From an uncultured Clostridia bacterium (GTDB taxonomy: Bacteria > Bacillota > Clostridia > Oscillospirales > Acutalibacteraceae): DNA of 39,143 bases. Positions 17,860 through 24,936 of this stretch are shown piece after piece. The DNA lies in NCBI GenBank assembly GCA_947625785.1, contig CANQPS010000019.1, positions 1-39,143 of the forward strand, given 5' to 3'. The stretch's first letter is position 1; the number at the start of each line of letters is the position of its first letter. The notes beneath the pieces are model-generated. The model was not told where the DNA came from. It ran no database searches and saw nothing but the letters and a program-made list of their open reading frames with translations. The position numbers and the translations under genes are program-made.

Positions 17860-18954
17860 ATGAAATTAGGTATAGTAGGATTACCGAATGTAGGAAAAAG
17901 TACATTATTTAACGCCATAACAAATGCAGGTGCTCAATCTGCTAATTATCCGTTCTGTACTATCGAGCCAAATGTTGGCGTTGTTGCCGTTCCGGATAAA
18001 AGACTTGATAAACTCGCTGAAATGTATAATCCTGATAAATTTACACCGGCTACTATTGAATTTGTCGATATTGCAGGACTTGTCAAAGGAGCTTCTAAAG
18101 GCGAAGGTCTTGGAAATAAATTTTTGTCGAATATCAGAGAAGTTGATGCTATCGTACACGTTATACGCTGCTTTGAAAATGACGATATTGTTCACGTTGA
18201 AGGAAGTATTGACCCCGCAAGAGATATTGAAACCATTAATGTCGAACTTATACTGTCAGATATTGAAATGCTTGACAGAAGAATTGACAAAACCCAAAAA
18301 CTTTTAAAGGGTGACAAAAAATATCAGCAAGATTTGGATTTTTTTAATCGTGTAAAAGAGGCTTTAAACGAAGGCAAACCCGCAAGAAGTGTTGAATGTA
18401 CAGACGAAGAAGCAGAATTATTATCAAGCGTTGCACTGCTTACAAATAAACCTATTATCTATGCCGCTAATATGAGTGAAAGTGATTTTACTGATGGTAT
18501 TGAAAATAATAAATATTTCAAAGTTGTGGAAAAAATCGCAAAATCCGAACATTCTGCAGTATTACCTATTTGTGCCGAAATAGAGGCAGAAATTTCCGGT
18601 ATGGAATACGAAGAAAAAGCTATGTTTTTATCAGAAATGAACCTTGACGAATCCGGTCTTGACAGATTGATTAGAGCTTGCTACGATTTATTGGGTCTTA
18701 TATCATACCTGACAGCAGGTAAACAAGAGGTAAGAGCTTGGACTATTAAAAAAGGTACAAAAGCTCCTCAAGCTGCCGGTAAAATTCATACAGATTTTGA
18801 GCGTGGATTTATAAGAGCCGAAGTTATATCTTATGAAGATTTAATTGCCTGCGGTTCAATGACTGCCGCCAAAGAAAAAGGACTTGTTCGTTCAGAAGGA
18901 AAAGACTATGTAATGGCTGATGGTGATATTGTTCTTTTTAGATTTAATGTCTAA
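17860..18954 (+). CDS. ychF: Redox-regulated ATPase YchF (Obg-family)
   Basis: This 364-residue protein is the family's normal length. It starts with [20 protein letters not shown], has Walker A at residues 7-15, switch-region [17 protein letters not shown], and a C-terminal TGS domain (about 280-364, with [19 protein letters not shown]). YchF binds and hydrolyses ATP in preference to GTP, associates with ribosomes, and is linked to oxidative-stress responses. The ribosome binding site is AAAGGA, about 9 bases before the ATG. It follows recQ by 63 bases on the same strand and is closed by a strong terminator. Confidence 0.97.
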   Translation: MKLGIVGLPNVGKSTLFNAITNAGAQSANYPFCTIEPNVGVVAVPDKRLDKLAEMYNPDKFTPATIEFVDIAGLVKGASKGEGLGNKFLSNIREVDAIVHVIRCFENDDIVHVEGSIDPARDIETINVELILSDIEMLDRRIDKTQKLLKGDKKYQQDLDFFNRVKEALNEGKPARSVECTDEEAELLSSVALLTNKPIIYAANMSESDFTDGIENNKYFKVVEKIAKSEHSAVLPICAEIEAEISGMEYEEKAMFLSEMNLDESGLDRLIRACYDLLGLISYLTAGKQEVRAWTIKKGTKAPQAAGKIHTDFERGFIRAEVISYEDLIACGSMTAAKEKGLVRSEGKDYVMADGDIVLFRFNV

Positions 18955-18975
18955 TAAAATATATTTGATTAAAAT

Positions 18976-19007
18976 AAAAATTGCATCTTTAATAAGATGC
19001 AATTTTT
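18976..19007 (+). terminator. Terminator after ychF
   Basis: A perfect 14-bp stem (18976-18989 with 18994-19007) with loop TAAT starts 21 bases after the ychF stop. Its 3' arm ends in TTTTT followed by GTTTT. The AT-rich flanks make it potentially bidirectional. Confidence 0.92.
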
Positions 19008-19156
19008 GTTTTATTGTAAATAAAATATAAAAGTATTGACTTCTCAGTATTTTTATGTTACCATATGTCATTCTCTTATAATAATGAAAATCGCACGATT
19101 GTTTCAAGTTCCACTACGGAATATGTACATTGTTTAATAAAGAGAGAATAATTTTA

Positions 19157-20071
19157 TTATTCTTTTTCAATTTCTTTTGTTTTTCCTTTTATAATAGTTA
19201 TAGCTTGATGATTATTGCATATTTTGACTTCCTCACCGCCTTCTTCATATTCGCCGTCTAAAGTCCACGCAACTTCTTCATCTGAGCGAAATACTATTTC
19301 CTTACAATGTTTAAATATTATATATTCATCTGCGGTAAAATTATTTGTCAAAAGTGATGATACTATCTTCTGTAATTCGATATATGACTTTGGATATTTA
19401 ATTAATAGTAATTCATATAATCCATCGTTGTAGCTTACTAATTTTGAATCTAATTTCATAACGCCTCCCAATGATATAGAATTACTCACTGCTCCGAAAA
19501 TATAATCATCTTCAAAAAACATATCATCGGCTTTTATCCTCATATGAATACGATTCAAATTTTGTATATCCTTTACACTTTCCATAACATAAGCAAAATG
19601 CCCTAAGACTTTTTTCATCGACTGCGGAACTGAATACGAACATTCAGTAAATGCACCAAACGACGCTGTATATATAAAATATTTGTTGTTAAAACTTCCA
19701 ATATCTATTTTATATGGCTCACCATTCATAATTATTTTTGCAGCTGAAACTAAATCCTTTGGCAAATCTAAACTACTTGCAAAATCATTTGTTGTCCCCG
19801 CCGGAATATAACCGATAGTTTTTCTGTTTTCGCATTGCATTACACCGTTTATTACTTCGTTTAATGTTCCGTCACCTCCACAGCAAACTACCATATCAAA
19901 TCTATTTTCACTTTCTTTTGCTATTTCCGTTGCGTGATATTTACCATTTGTAGTTTTTACTGTTACCTCATAATCATTATTACAAAATTCTTCAATAACC
20001 TTTAATATATTTTTCTTTGAATTATTTTTGCCTGAATGTGGATTTATTATAAATAATATACTTTTTCCCAT
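19157..20071 (-). CDS. Diacylglycerol kinase-like lipid kinase (YegS/DagK family)
   Basis: This 304-residue protein shows INPHSGKNNSKKN at the start, the nucleotide-binding CCGGDGTLNEVINGV, and GYIPAGTTNDFASSLDLP, which are the defining motifs of the DagK/YegS/sphingosine-kinase catalytic family. These enzymes phosphorylate diacylglycerol or similar lipids at the membrane using ATP, in phospholipid recycling. Length is typical. ATG 20071 has AGGGGT 8 bases upstream. The gene stands alone, convergent with ychF and divergent from the zinc-ribbon membrane protein gene. The exact lipid substrate cannot be told. Confidence 0.93.
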   Translation of the reverse strand: MGKSILFIINPHSGKNNSKKNILKVIEEFCNNDYEVTVKTTNGKYHATEIAKESENRFDMVVCCGGDGTLNEVINGVMQCENRKTIGYIPAGTTNDFASSLDLPKDLVSAAKIIMNGEPYKIDIGSFNNKYFIYTASFGAFTECSYSVPQSMKKVLGHFAYVMESVKDIQNLNRIHMRIKADDMFFEDDYIFGAVSNSISLGGVMKLDSKLVSYNDGLYELLLIKYPKSYIELQKIVSSLLTNNFTADEYIIFKHCKEIVFRSDEEVAWTLDGEYEEGGEEVKICNNHQAITIIKGKTKEIEKE

Positions 20072-20212
20072 ATTAGCGTACCCCTGACTTATTAGTTATA
20101 CCAATTATTTATATTCTAATGCAATTCAAAAACTTTTTATACAATAAAATAAATAATTTTACAAAAAGTTTACATTAATTATAATTTATTTCCTTAATAT
20201 ATAAACTTTTTG

Positions 20213-20241
20213 TTGAAAAAATGTTCAAGAAATGTTAATAT
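20213..20241 (+). promoter_or_regulatory. Promoter of the zinc-ribbon membrane protein gene
   Basis: TTGAAA (20213-20218) stands 17 bases from TAATAT (20236-20241), about 35 bases upstream of the ATG at 20277. A second TATAAT-like stretch overlaps downstream of it. Confidence 0.7.
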
Positions 20242-20276
20242 ATATATAATTAAATTATGAAAGGTTTGATGTAATA

Positions 20277-21218
20277 ATGAAAGTTTGTCCGCAATGTAAT
20301 CAGCAAAATGAAGATTCAAGTCAGATTTGTAACCGATGTGGTCATCAATTTGTTTCGCAAAACTATCAGCCCCAACAACAATATAATGCCCAACCTTATG
20401 ACAATCAATTATATAATAATCAACAATATAATAATCAACAATACAATAATCAACAGTATAATAATCCATCATATAACAATCAACCGTACGATAATCAGCA
20501 ATATAACAACCAACAGCCTGTTTATACTGCTCAACCACAATACCAACAACCTCAACAAATATACAATGATAATTACAATAACCAATATAATCCTTATCAA
20601 CAGCCAAATATGGCTGCTTATCCAAATCAGCAGCAACTCTCTCCTTTTGCGACACCTGCTAAATCAAGAACAAAATTCTTTATAATAGGCGGCATAAGTA
20701 TTATTGTTGTAGCTGCAGTAGTCTTAATTCTTATATTGGTACTCGGCGGTAAAAAAGACGGCTATAAAGATTGGGGAAAAGCTCTTGATGCTTATGTTAA
20801 AGCAAAAACAGAATTTGATGTAGATGCTGCACTATCATTAATTCCAGACAAAGTGTATGACAAGTATGATGAAATTTATAGTGCTATGTATGGTTCCTCA
20901 TTTAAGGAATATATTGAAAGTACTGTACGTGAAGCCTCCGATGACTACAGAGATATCTATGGCGACGACAACCATTTTTCATATACATATGACCCAGAAG
21001 ATGTAGAAGAAATGCCTTCGAGTGATTTATCAGGCATATCATCATCATTATCAATTATGGGAATTACGGATATGGTTGTAAACTCAGGCGTAGAAGTTAA
21101 AATTTCAATTACAGTTACAGATTCAGCAGGTACATTTATACGAAAAGAAAACGACTATGTTGAGCTTGTACAAATTGATGGAAAATGGTACTCACTTGCC
21201 CTTATAGATTTTATGTAA
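20277..21218 (+). CDS. Zinc-ribbon membrane protein with Q/N/Y-rich linker
   Basis: This 313-residue protein starts with a zinc ribbon (MKVCPQCNQQNEDSSQICNR, Cys pairs CPQC and CNRC). A low-complexity tract of QYNN-type units rich in Q, N, Y and P follows (about 28-122). Then come a transmembrane helix (about 136-157, FFIIGGISIIVVAAVVLI) and an extracellular domain of about 150 residues (for example WGKALDAYVKAKTEFDVDAA). Cytoplasmic zinc ribbon plus one helix plus an outer domain is a common Firmicute architecture of unknown function. ATG 20277 has AAAGG upstream. It is monocistronic with its own promoter and terminator. Confidence 0.8.
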   Translation: MKVCPQCNQQNEDSSQICNRCGHQFVSQNYQPQQQYNAQPYDNQLYNNQQYNNQQYNNQQYNNPSYNNQPYDNQQYNNQQPVYTAQPQYQQPQQIYNDNYNNQYNPYQQPNMAAYPNQQQLSPFATPAKSRTKFFIIGGISIIVVAAVVLILILVLGGKKDGYKDWGKALDAYVKAKTEFDVDAALSLIPDKVYDKYDEIYSAMYGSSFKEYIESTVREASDDYRDIYGDDNHFSYTYDPEDVEEMPSSDLSGISSSLSIMGITDMVVNSGVEVKISITVTDSAGTFIRKENDYVELVQIDGKWYSLALIDFM

Positions 21219-21240
21219 ATTATAACCGATAAATAAAAAT

Positions 21241-21272
21241 AACTCATCGACTTAATTTTTGGTCGATGGGTT
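21241..21272. terminator. Bidirectional terminator between the zinc-ribbon gene and thiD
   Basis: An 11-bp stem (AACTCATCGAC at 21241-21251 with GTCGATGGGTT at 21262-21272, one G-U pair) has T-rich sequence on both sides (TTTATTTTT on plus, ATTTTTATT on minus). It sits between two convergent stops at 21218 and 21281 and can serve both transcripts. Confidence 0.88.
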
Positions 21273-21280
21273 TATTTTTA

Positions 21281-22057
21281 CTAAAATATACAATGATTTA
21301 ACGGCCCGTTGCCCTTACCTAAATTTAAATTACTTTTAATAGCTTTTGTAACATATTCTTTGGCAAGTTTAACACTGGTATATATATTATATCCATTAGC
21401 CAAATTTGATGCTATTGCCGATGATAAAGTACAGCCTGTCCCGTGGGTATTAGGATTATTTATCTTTTCAGCCTTAAACCAATAAATATTACTTTCATAT
21501 ATCAACATATCATCAGCAGTATTTTCTAAATGTCCACCTTTAATAAGTACTGCTGTTTTTATTTGATTATGTATTATTTGACCTGCTTTTATCATATCAT
21601 CAGAAGATAAAATTTTTATGTTGCTTAATTCCTCAGCCTCAGGAATATTCGGAGTTATTATATTCGCAAAAGGAAATAATTTTTTTACAAGGCAATTCAC
21701 AGCATTTTTATCAAGCAATAAACTTCCGCTTGTCGAAATCATTACAGGGTCTATAACAATATTTTTAGGCGAATATTTGTTAAGCATATCAACAATAGTG
21801 TCTATTGTTTTTTCGACCGATACCATACCTATTTTTACTGCGTCAGGAAAAATATCACTAAATACACAATCCATTTGTTGTTTTACAAATTCGGCAGGTG
21901 TATTAAATATACCATAAACGCCTGTTGTATTTTGTGCAGTTAATGCTGTTATAATGCTCATTCCATAAACTTTGTGTGCCGTAAATGTCTTCAAATCTGC
22001 CTGAATACCTGCACCTCCACTGCAATCTGAGCCTGCAATAGTAAGAACTTTTTTCAT
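21281..22057 (-). CDS. thiD: Hydroxymethylpyrimidine/phosphomethylpyrimidine kinase
   Basis: This 258-residue ribokinase-fold enzyme phosphorylates HMP and HMP-P to HMP-PP for thiamine synthesis. It shows VLTIAGSDCSGGAGIQADLK at the start and the catalytic/anion-hole NTHGTGCTLSSAIAS near the C-terminus. ATG 22057 is chosen because it overlaps the preceding gene's stop as ATGA and has AGAAGG 7 bases upstream; an upstream frame extension lies wholly inside the HAD gene. It is the last gene of the TPP-riboswitch operon. Confidence 0.97.
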   Translation of the reverse strand: MKKVLTIAGSDCSGGAGIQADLKTFTAHKVYGMSIITALTAQNTTGVYGIFNTPAEFVKQQMDCVFSDIFPDAVKIGMVSVEKTIDTIVDMLNKYSPKNIVIDPVMISTSGSLLLDKNAVNCLVKKLFPFANIITPNIPEAEELSNIKILSSDDMIKAGQIIHNQIKTAVLIKGGHLENTADDMLIYESNIYWFKAEKINNPNTHGTGCTLSSAIASNLANGYNIYTSVKLAKEYVTKAIKSNLNLGKGNGPLNHCIF

Positions 22058-22710
22058 AATAAAGCCTTCTTTTTCTTCCAATCTGATAAACTGTTACAAT
22101 AAATGTCTGATATAGCTTTTATTTGTTCGCTTTCCTCTTCGGAATATTTATCATATACACCTACAACTTTAAAACCGGCCTTTTTTGCCGTACAAATTGC
22201 ATAATACGCATCTTCAAAAATTATTGTTTCATCTATATTTGTGCCAATTATGTCAAGAGCTTTTATATAAATATCAGGACTTTCTTTACTGCTGCCTACT
22301 TCCCAACAAGTCACTATATCATCAAAATAATTTAAAATATTAAGTCTTTTAAAGGCATTTTCAGCGTGAATTTTATTTGTAGCAGTTGCAACGCACATTC
22401 TTATACCTTGATTTTTAAATTCTTCAAGAATTTCAATAACACCACGCTTTAATTTTATTTCATATTTATACTTATCTTTAATCATATTATTTATGCTATT
22501 CGATATATCGTTCACCGTACATTTTAAATCATATTCTTTAATCATATATTCAGCACTCTGTGTAAAAGTCATTGGCTTTATTACTTGTTTAAGGTCTTCT
22601 CTTGGAACACAGCCACATTTTATAAGAAAATCATTCGCTATATTATCATACATCTCCATAGAATCTAAAAGCGTTCCATCCATATCGAAAATTACACCTT
22701 TTATATTCAC
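22054..22710 (-). CDS. HAD-superfamily phosphatase in the thiamine operon
   Basis: This 218-residue protein has HAD motif I IFDMDGTLLDS, motif II with VATATNK, and motif IV FEDAYYAICTAKKAG, with a helical cap (about 15-85) as in subfamily IA (beta-phosphoglucomutase-like). It overlaps thiE and thiD by 4 bases each, so it is an integral part of the operon. HAD phosphatases in thiamine loci can dephosphorylate thiamine monophosphate or HMP phosphates. That role is an inference from position; sequence alone does not give the substrate. Confidence 0.88.
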   Translation of the reverse strand: MNIKGVIFDMDGTLLDSMEMYDNIANDFLIKCGCVPREDLKQVIKPMTFTQSAEYMIKEYDLKCTVNDISNSINNMIKDKYKYEIKLKRGVIEILEEFKNQGIRMCVATATNKIHAENAFKRLNILNYFDDIVTCWEVGSSKESPDIYIKALDIIGTNIDETIIFEDAYYAICTAKKAGFKVVGVYDKYSEEESEQIKAISDIYCNSLSDWKKKKALL

Positions 22711-23339
22711 TCAATCACTTCCTCCAAAAGTTTACATAAATCTTGTGTAACTTTTCGCACATTATTGCTTGAAAACAACAAAGATACAACAGCTATTCCG
22801 CTTATACCACTGCCTTTTAATTTAGTGACATTAATATTATTAATACCACCTATCGCAACAACAGGTATAGATACAGATTGACAAATTGATTTCAATGTAT
22901 CAAAAGATATTTTTTCGGCATCTTTCTTTGTATTTGTCCCAAAAACTGCACCTGAACCAAGATAATTCGCACCATTTTTTTCGGCGGTAATTGCCTGTTC
23001 AACCGTTCTTGCCGATACGCCTATAATCTTATTTTTGCCAAGCAATTTTCTTGCCTCAATCGGTGACATATCATTTTGCCCTAAGTGTACACCATCAGCA
23101 TTACAAGCAATCGCAACCTCCACATTATCATTTATTATAAGAGGAATATTATATTTATCTGTAATTTTTTTAATACTTATTGCTCTTCTAAGAAGCTCAT
23201 CTTTTGTAATATTTTTTTCCCTGAGTTGTACCATAGTTACACCGCCTAATATGGCTTCTTCAACAACTTCTTCAAGGGTTCTCCCATTTAACCAATATCT
23301 ATCTGTTACAGCATATAATTTAATTTGTTCTTTATTCAT
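22707..23339 (-). CDS. thiE: Thiamine-phosphate synthase
   Basis: This 210-residue TIM-barrel enzyme joins HMP-PP with thiazole phosphate to form thiamine phosphate. Visible family motifs are LYAVTDRYWLNG at the start, MVQLREKN, GVHLGQNDM, LGSGAVFGTNTKKD and VVAIGGIN. Length is typical. Its end overlaps the HAD gene by 4 bases, and it starts 52 bases after thiC. Confidence 0.97.
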   Translation of the reverse strand: MNKEQIKLYAVTDRYWLNGRTLEEVVEEAILGGVTMVQLREKNITKDELLRRAISIKKITDKYNIPLIINDNVEVAIACNADGVHLGQNDMSPIEARKLLGKNKIIGVSARTVEQAITAEKNGANYLGSGAVFGTNTKKDAEKISFDTLKSICQSVSIPVVAIGGINNINVTKLKGSGISGIAVVSLLFSSNNVRKVTQDLCKLLEEVIE

Positions 23340-23390
23340 TGTAGTTTACCCCTCAGAAATACGCAAACATTATTCGCCCATCTGAAAATA

Positions 23391-24701
23391 TCATTTTTCT
23401 GTACAAAATTCTACTTTCTCACCTGCAAGAATTTTATTGGTAGTTCTCATAGCACACATTTTTCCGCACATAGAACAGGTATGTCTATCCTTCGGAGGTG
23501 TGCTTTCAAAATAGGCTTTTGTTTTATCAGGGTCTATTGCATAAGAAAACATTTCCTCCCAATCAACTCTACGGCGAGCATCACTCATTTTATTGTCAAT
23601 TTCTCTGGCATTTGGTATGCCCTTAGCAATATCAGCCGCGTGTGCTGCGATTTTAGAAGCAATTATTCCCTCTTTTACATCAGATAAATCCGGTAATCTC
23701 AAATGTTCCGCTGGTGTAACATAGCACAAAAAATCTGCACCATTAGCAGCCGCTATTGCACCTCCTATTGCCGAAGTTATATGGTCATATCCCGGTGCTA
23801 TGTCAGTAACTAATGGACCAAGTACATAAAATGGTGCATTATGACATAATCTTTTTTGAATAGTCATATTTGCAGCAATTTCATTCATAGCCATATGACC
23901 CGGTCCCTCAACCATAACCTGAACATCTTTTTCCCAAGCCCTTTTTGTTAAATCACCAAGTTCTATAAGTTCGGCAATTTGCCCTGCATCTGTACTGTCG
24001 TGTATTGAACCCGGTCTTAACGCATCACCCAAACTTATAGTAACATCATACTCTCTTAAAATTTCTAAAACTTCGTCATAATACTCATAAAATGGATTTT
24101 CATTTCCTGTCATTTCCATCCAAGCAAATAACAGAGAACCCCCTCTTGAAACAATATTTGTCAATCTGCCCTGCCTTTTAAAAGCCTCTACGGCTCTTTT
24201 ATTAATACCGGCGTGTATGGTCTGAAAATCTACACCTTCTTTTGCGTGAGCCTCTACAACCTTTAAAAAATCTTTTGCGGTAATATCAAGTAAATCTTTT
24301 TCAAGATAACCAATTGCATCATACATAGGAACAGTCCCTATCATAGCAGTTGAATAATCAATAAGCTGTCTACGGAATGTATTTGTTTTACCATAGTTAC
24401 TCAAATCCATAATAGCTTCAACACCAAATTTTATTGCCATTTTAGCCTTATCCATCTCAACAGTATAATCTTTACAGTCACCCGATATACCCAGATTAAC
24501 ATTAATTTTTGTTTTTAATCCCTCACCAATACCCTCAGCACTCAACGATTTATGATTTATATTAGCAGGAATTGCAACTACACCCTTTGCTACTTTTTCT
24601 CTAATTATATTTACATCTAAACCCTCTTTTGCAGCAACAACCGCCATTTCTTTTGTTATAATACCGTTTTTAGCGGCTTGCATTTGTGTTTTATACTCCA
24701 T
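23391..24701 (-). CDS. thiC: Phosphomethylpyrimidine synthase (radical SAM)
   Basis: This 436-residue enzyme converts aminoimidazole ribotide to HMP phosphate with an iron-sulfur cluster and SAM. It begins [19 protein letters not shown], contains [14 protein letters not shown] and [20 protein letters not shown], and ends with the cluster motif CSMCGKMC. The cysteine spacing is CX2CX3C, compared with the CX2CX4C usually quoted for longer ThiC proteins. It lacks the N-terminal extension of the long form. ATG 24701 has GAGAGG about 10 bases upstream; a longer frame to 24770 would run through the terminator. It is the first gene after the TPP riboswitch. Confidence 0.97.
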   Translation of the reverse strand: MEYKTQMQAAKNGIITKEMAVVAAKEGLDVNIIREKVAKGVVAIPANINHKSLSAEGIGEGLKTKINVNLGISGDCKDYTVEMDKAKMAIKFGVEAIMDLSNYGKTNTFRRQLIDYSTAMIGTVPMYDAIGYLEKDLLDITAKDFLKVVEAHAKEGVDFQTIHAGINKRAVEAFKRQGRLTNIVSRGGSLLFAWMEMTGNENPFYEYYDEVLEILREYDVTISLGDALRPGSIHDSTDAGQIAELIELGDLTKRAWEKDVQVMVEGPGHMAMNEIAANMTIQKRLCHNAPFYVLGPLVTDIAPGYDHITSAIGGAIAAANGADFLCYVTPAEHLRLPDLSDVKEGIIASKIAAHAADIAKGIPNAREIDNKMSDARRRVDWEEMFSYAIDPDKTKAYFESTPPKDRHTCSMCGKMCAMRTTNKILAGEKVEFCTEK

Positions 24702-24730
24702 TGTATATACAATCCTCTCTATAATATAAT

Positions 24731-24766
24731 AAAAGCAGGATATACACATTACACAGGTATATCCCA
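24731..24766 (-). terminator. Expression-platform terminator of the TPP riboswitch
   Basis: On the minus strand GGATATAC (24764-24757) pairs with GTATATCC (24745-24738), followed by TGCTTTTATT. It lies between the aptamer and thiC, so TPP probably causes premature termination here. Confidence 0.8.
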
Positions 24767-24795
24767 CCATAATAAAAACATATACTAATATAAAA

Positions 24796-24887
24796 GTGTG
24801 GAATCCCTACGCTGGTATTATCCAAATCAGGTACGGTCGAAATTCAATTATTTCCTCTCAGCCGAAATTATCAGCTCCCGCTCACAC
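24796..24887 (-). promoter_or_regulatory. TPP riboswitch (THI element)
   Basis: On the minus strand this reads GTGTGAGCGGGAGC, then GGCTGAGAGGAAA, then ACCTGATTTGGATAATACCA and GCGTAGGGA, closed by CACAC pairing with GTGTG. These are the conserved boxes of the thiamine pyrophosphate aptamer. Binding of TPP should reduce expression of thiC-thiE-HAD-thiD. Confidence 0.97.
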
Positions 24888-24892
24888 TGTAT

Positions 24893-24921
24893 ATTTTATT
24901 ATATAAAATTTAAAGTGTCAA
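24893..24921 (-). promoter_or_regulatory. Promoter of the thi operon
   Basis: A perfect TTGACA (24921-24916, minus strand) is 17 bases from TAAAAT (24898-24893), directly upstream of the TPP aptamer. It lies in the short gap behind the stop of the FHA gene at 24937. Confidence 0.85.
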
Positions 24922-24936
24922 GAACAATTTTATTTA

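Noticed and set aside
24702-24770. A 23-codon upstream extension of thiC
   Set aside because: It would place the start inside the riboswitch terminator. ATG 24701 has a good ribosome binding site and matches the family N-terminus.
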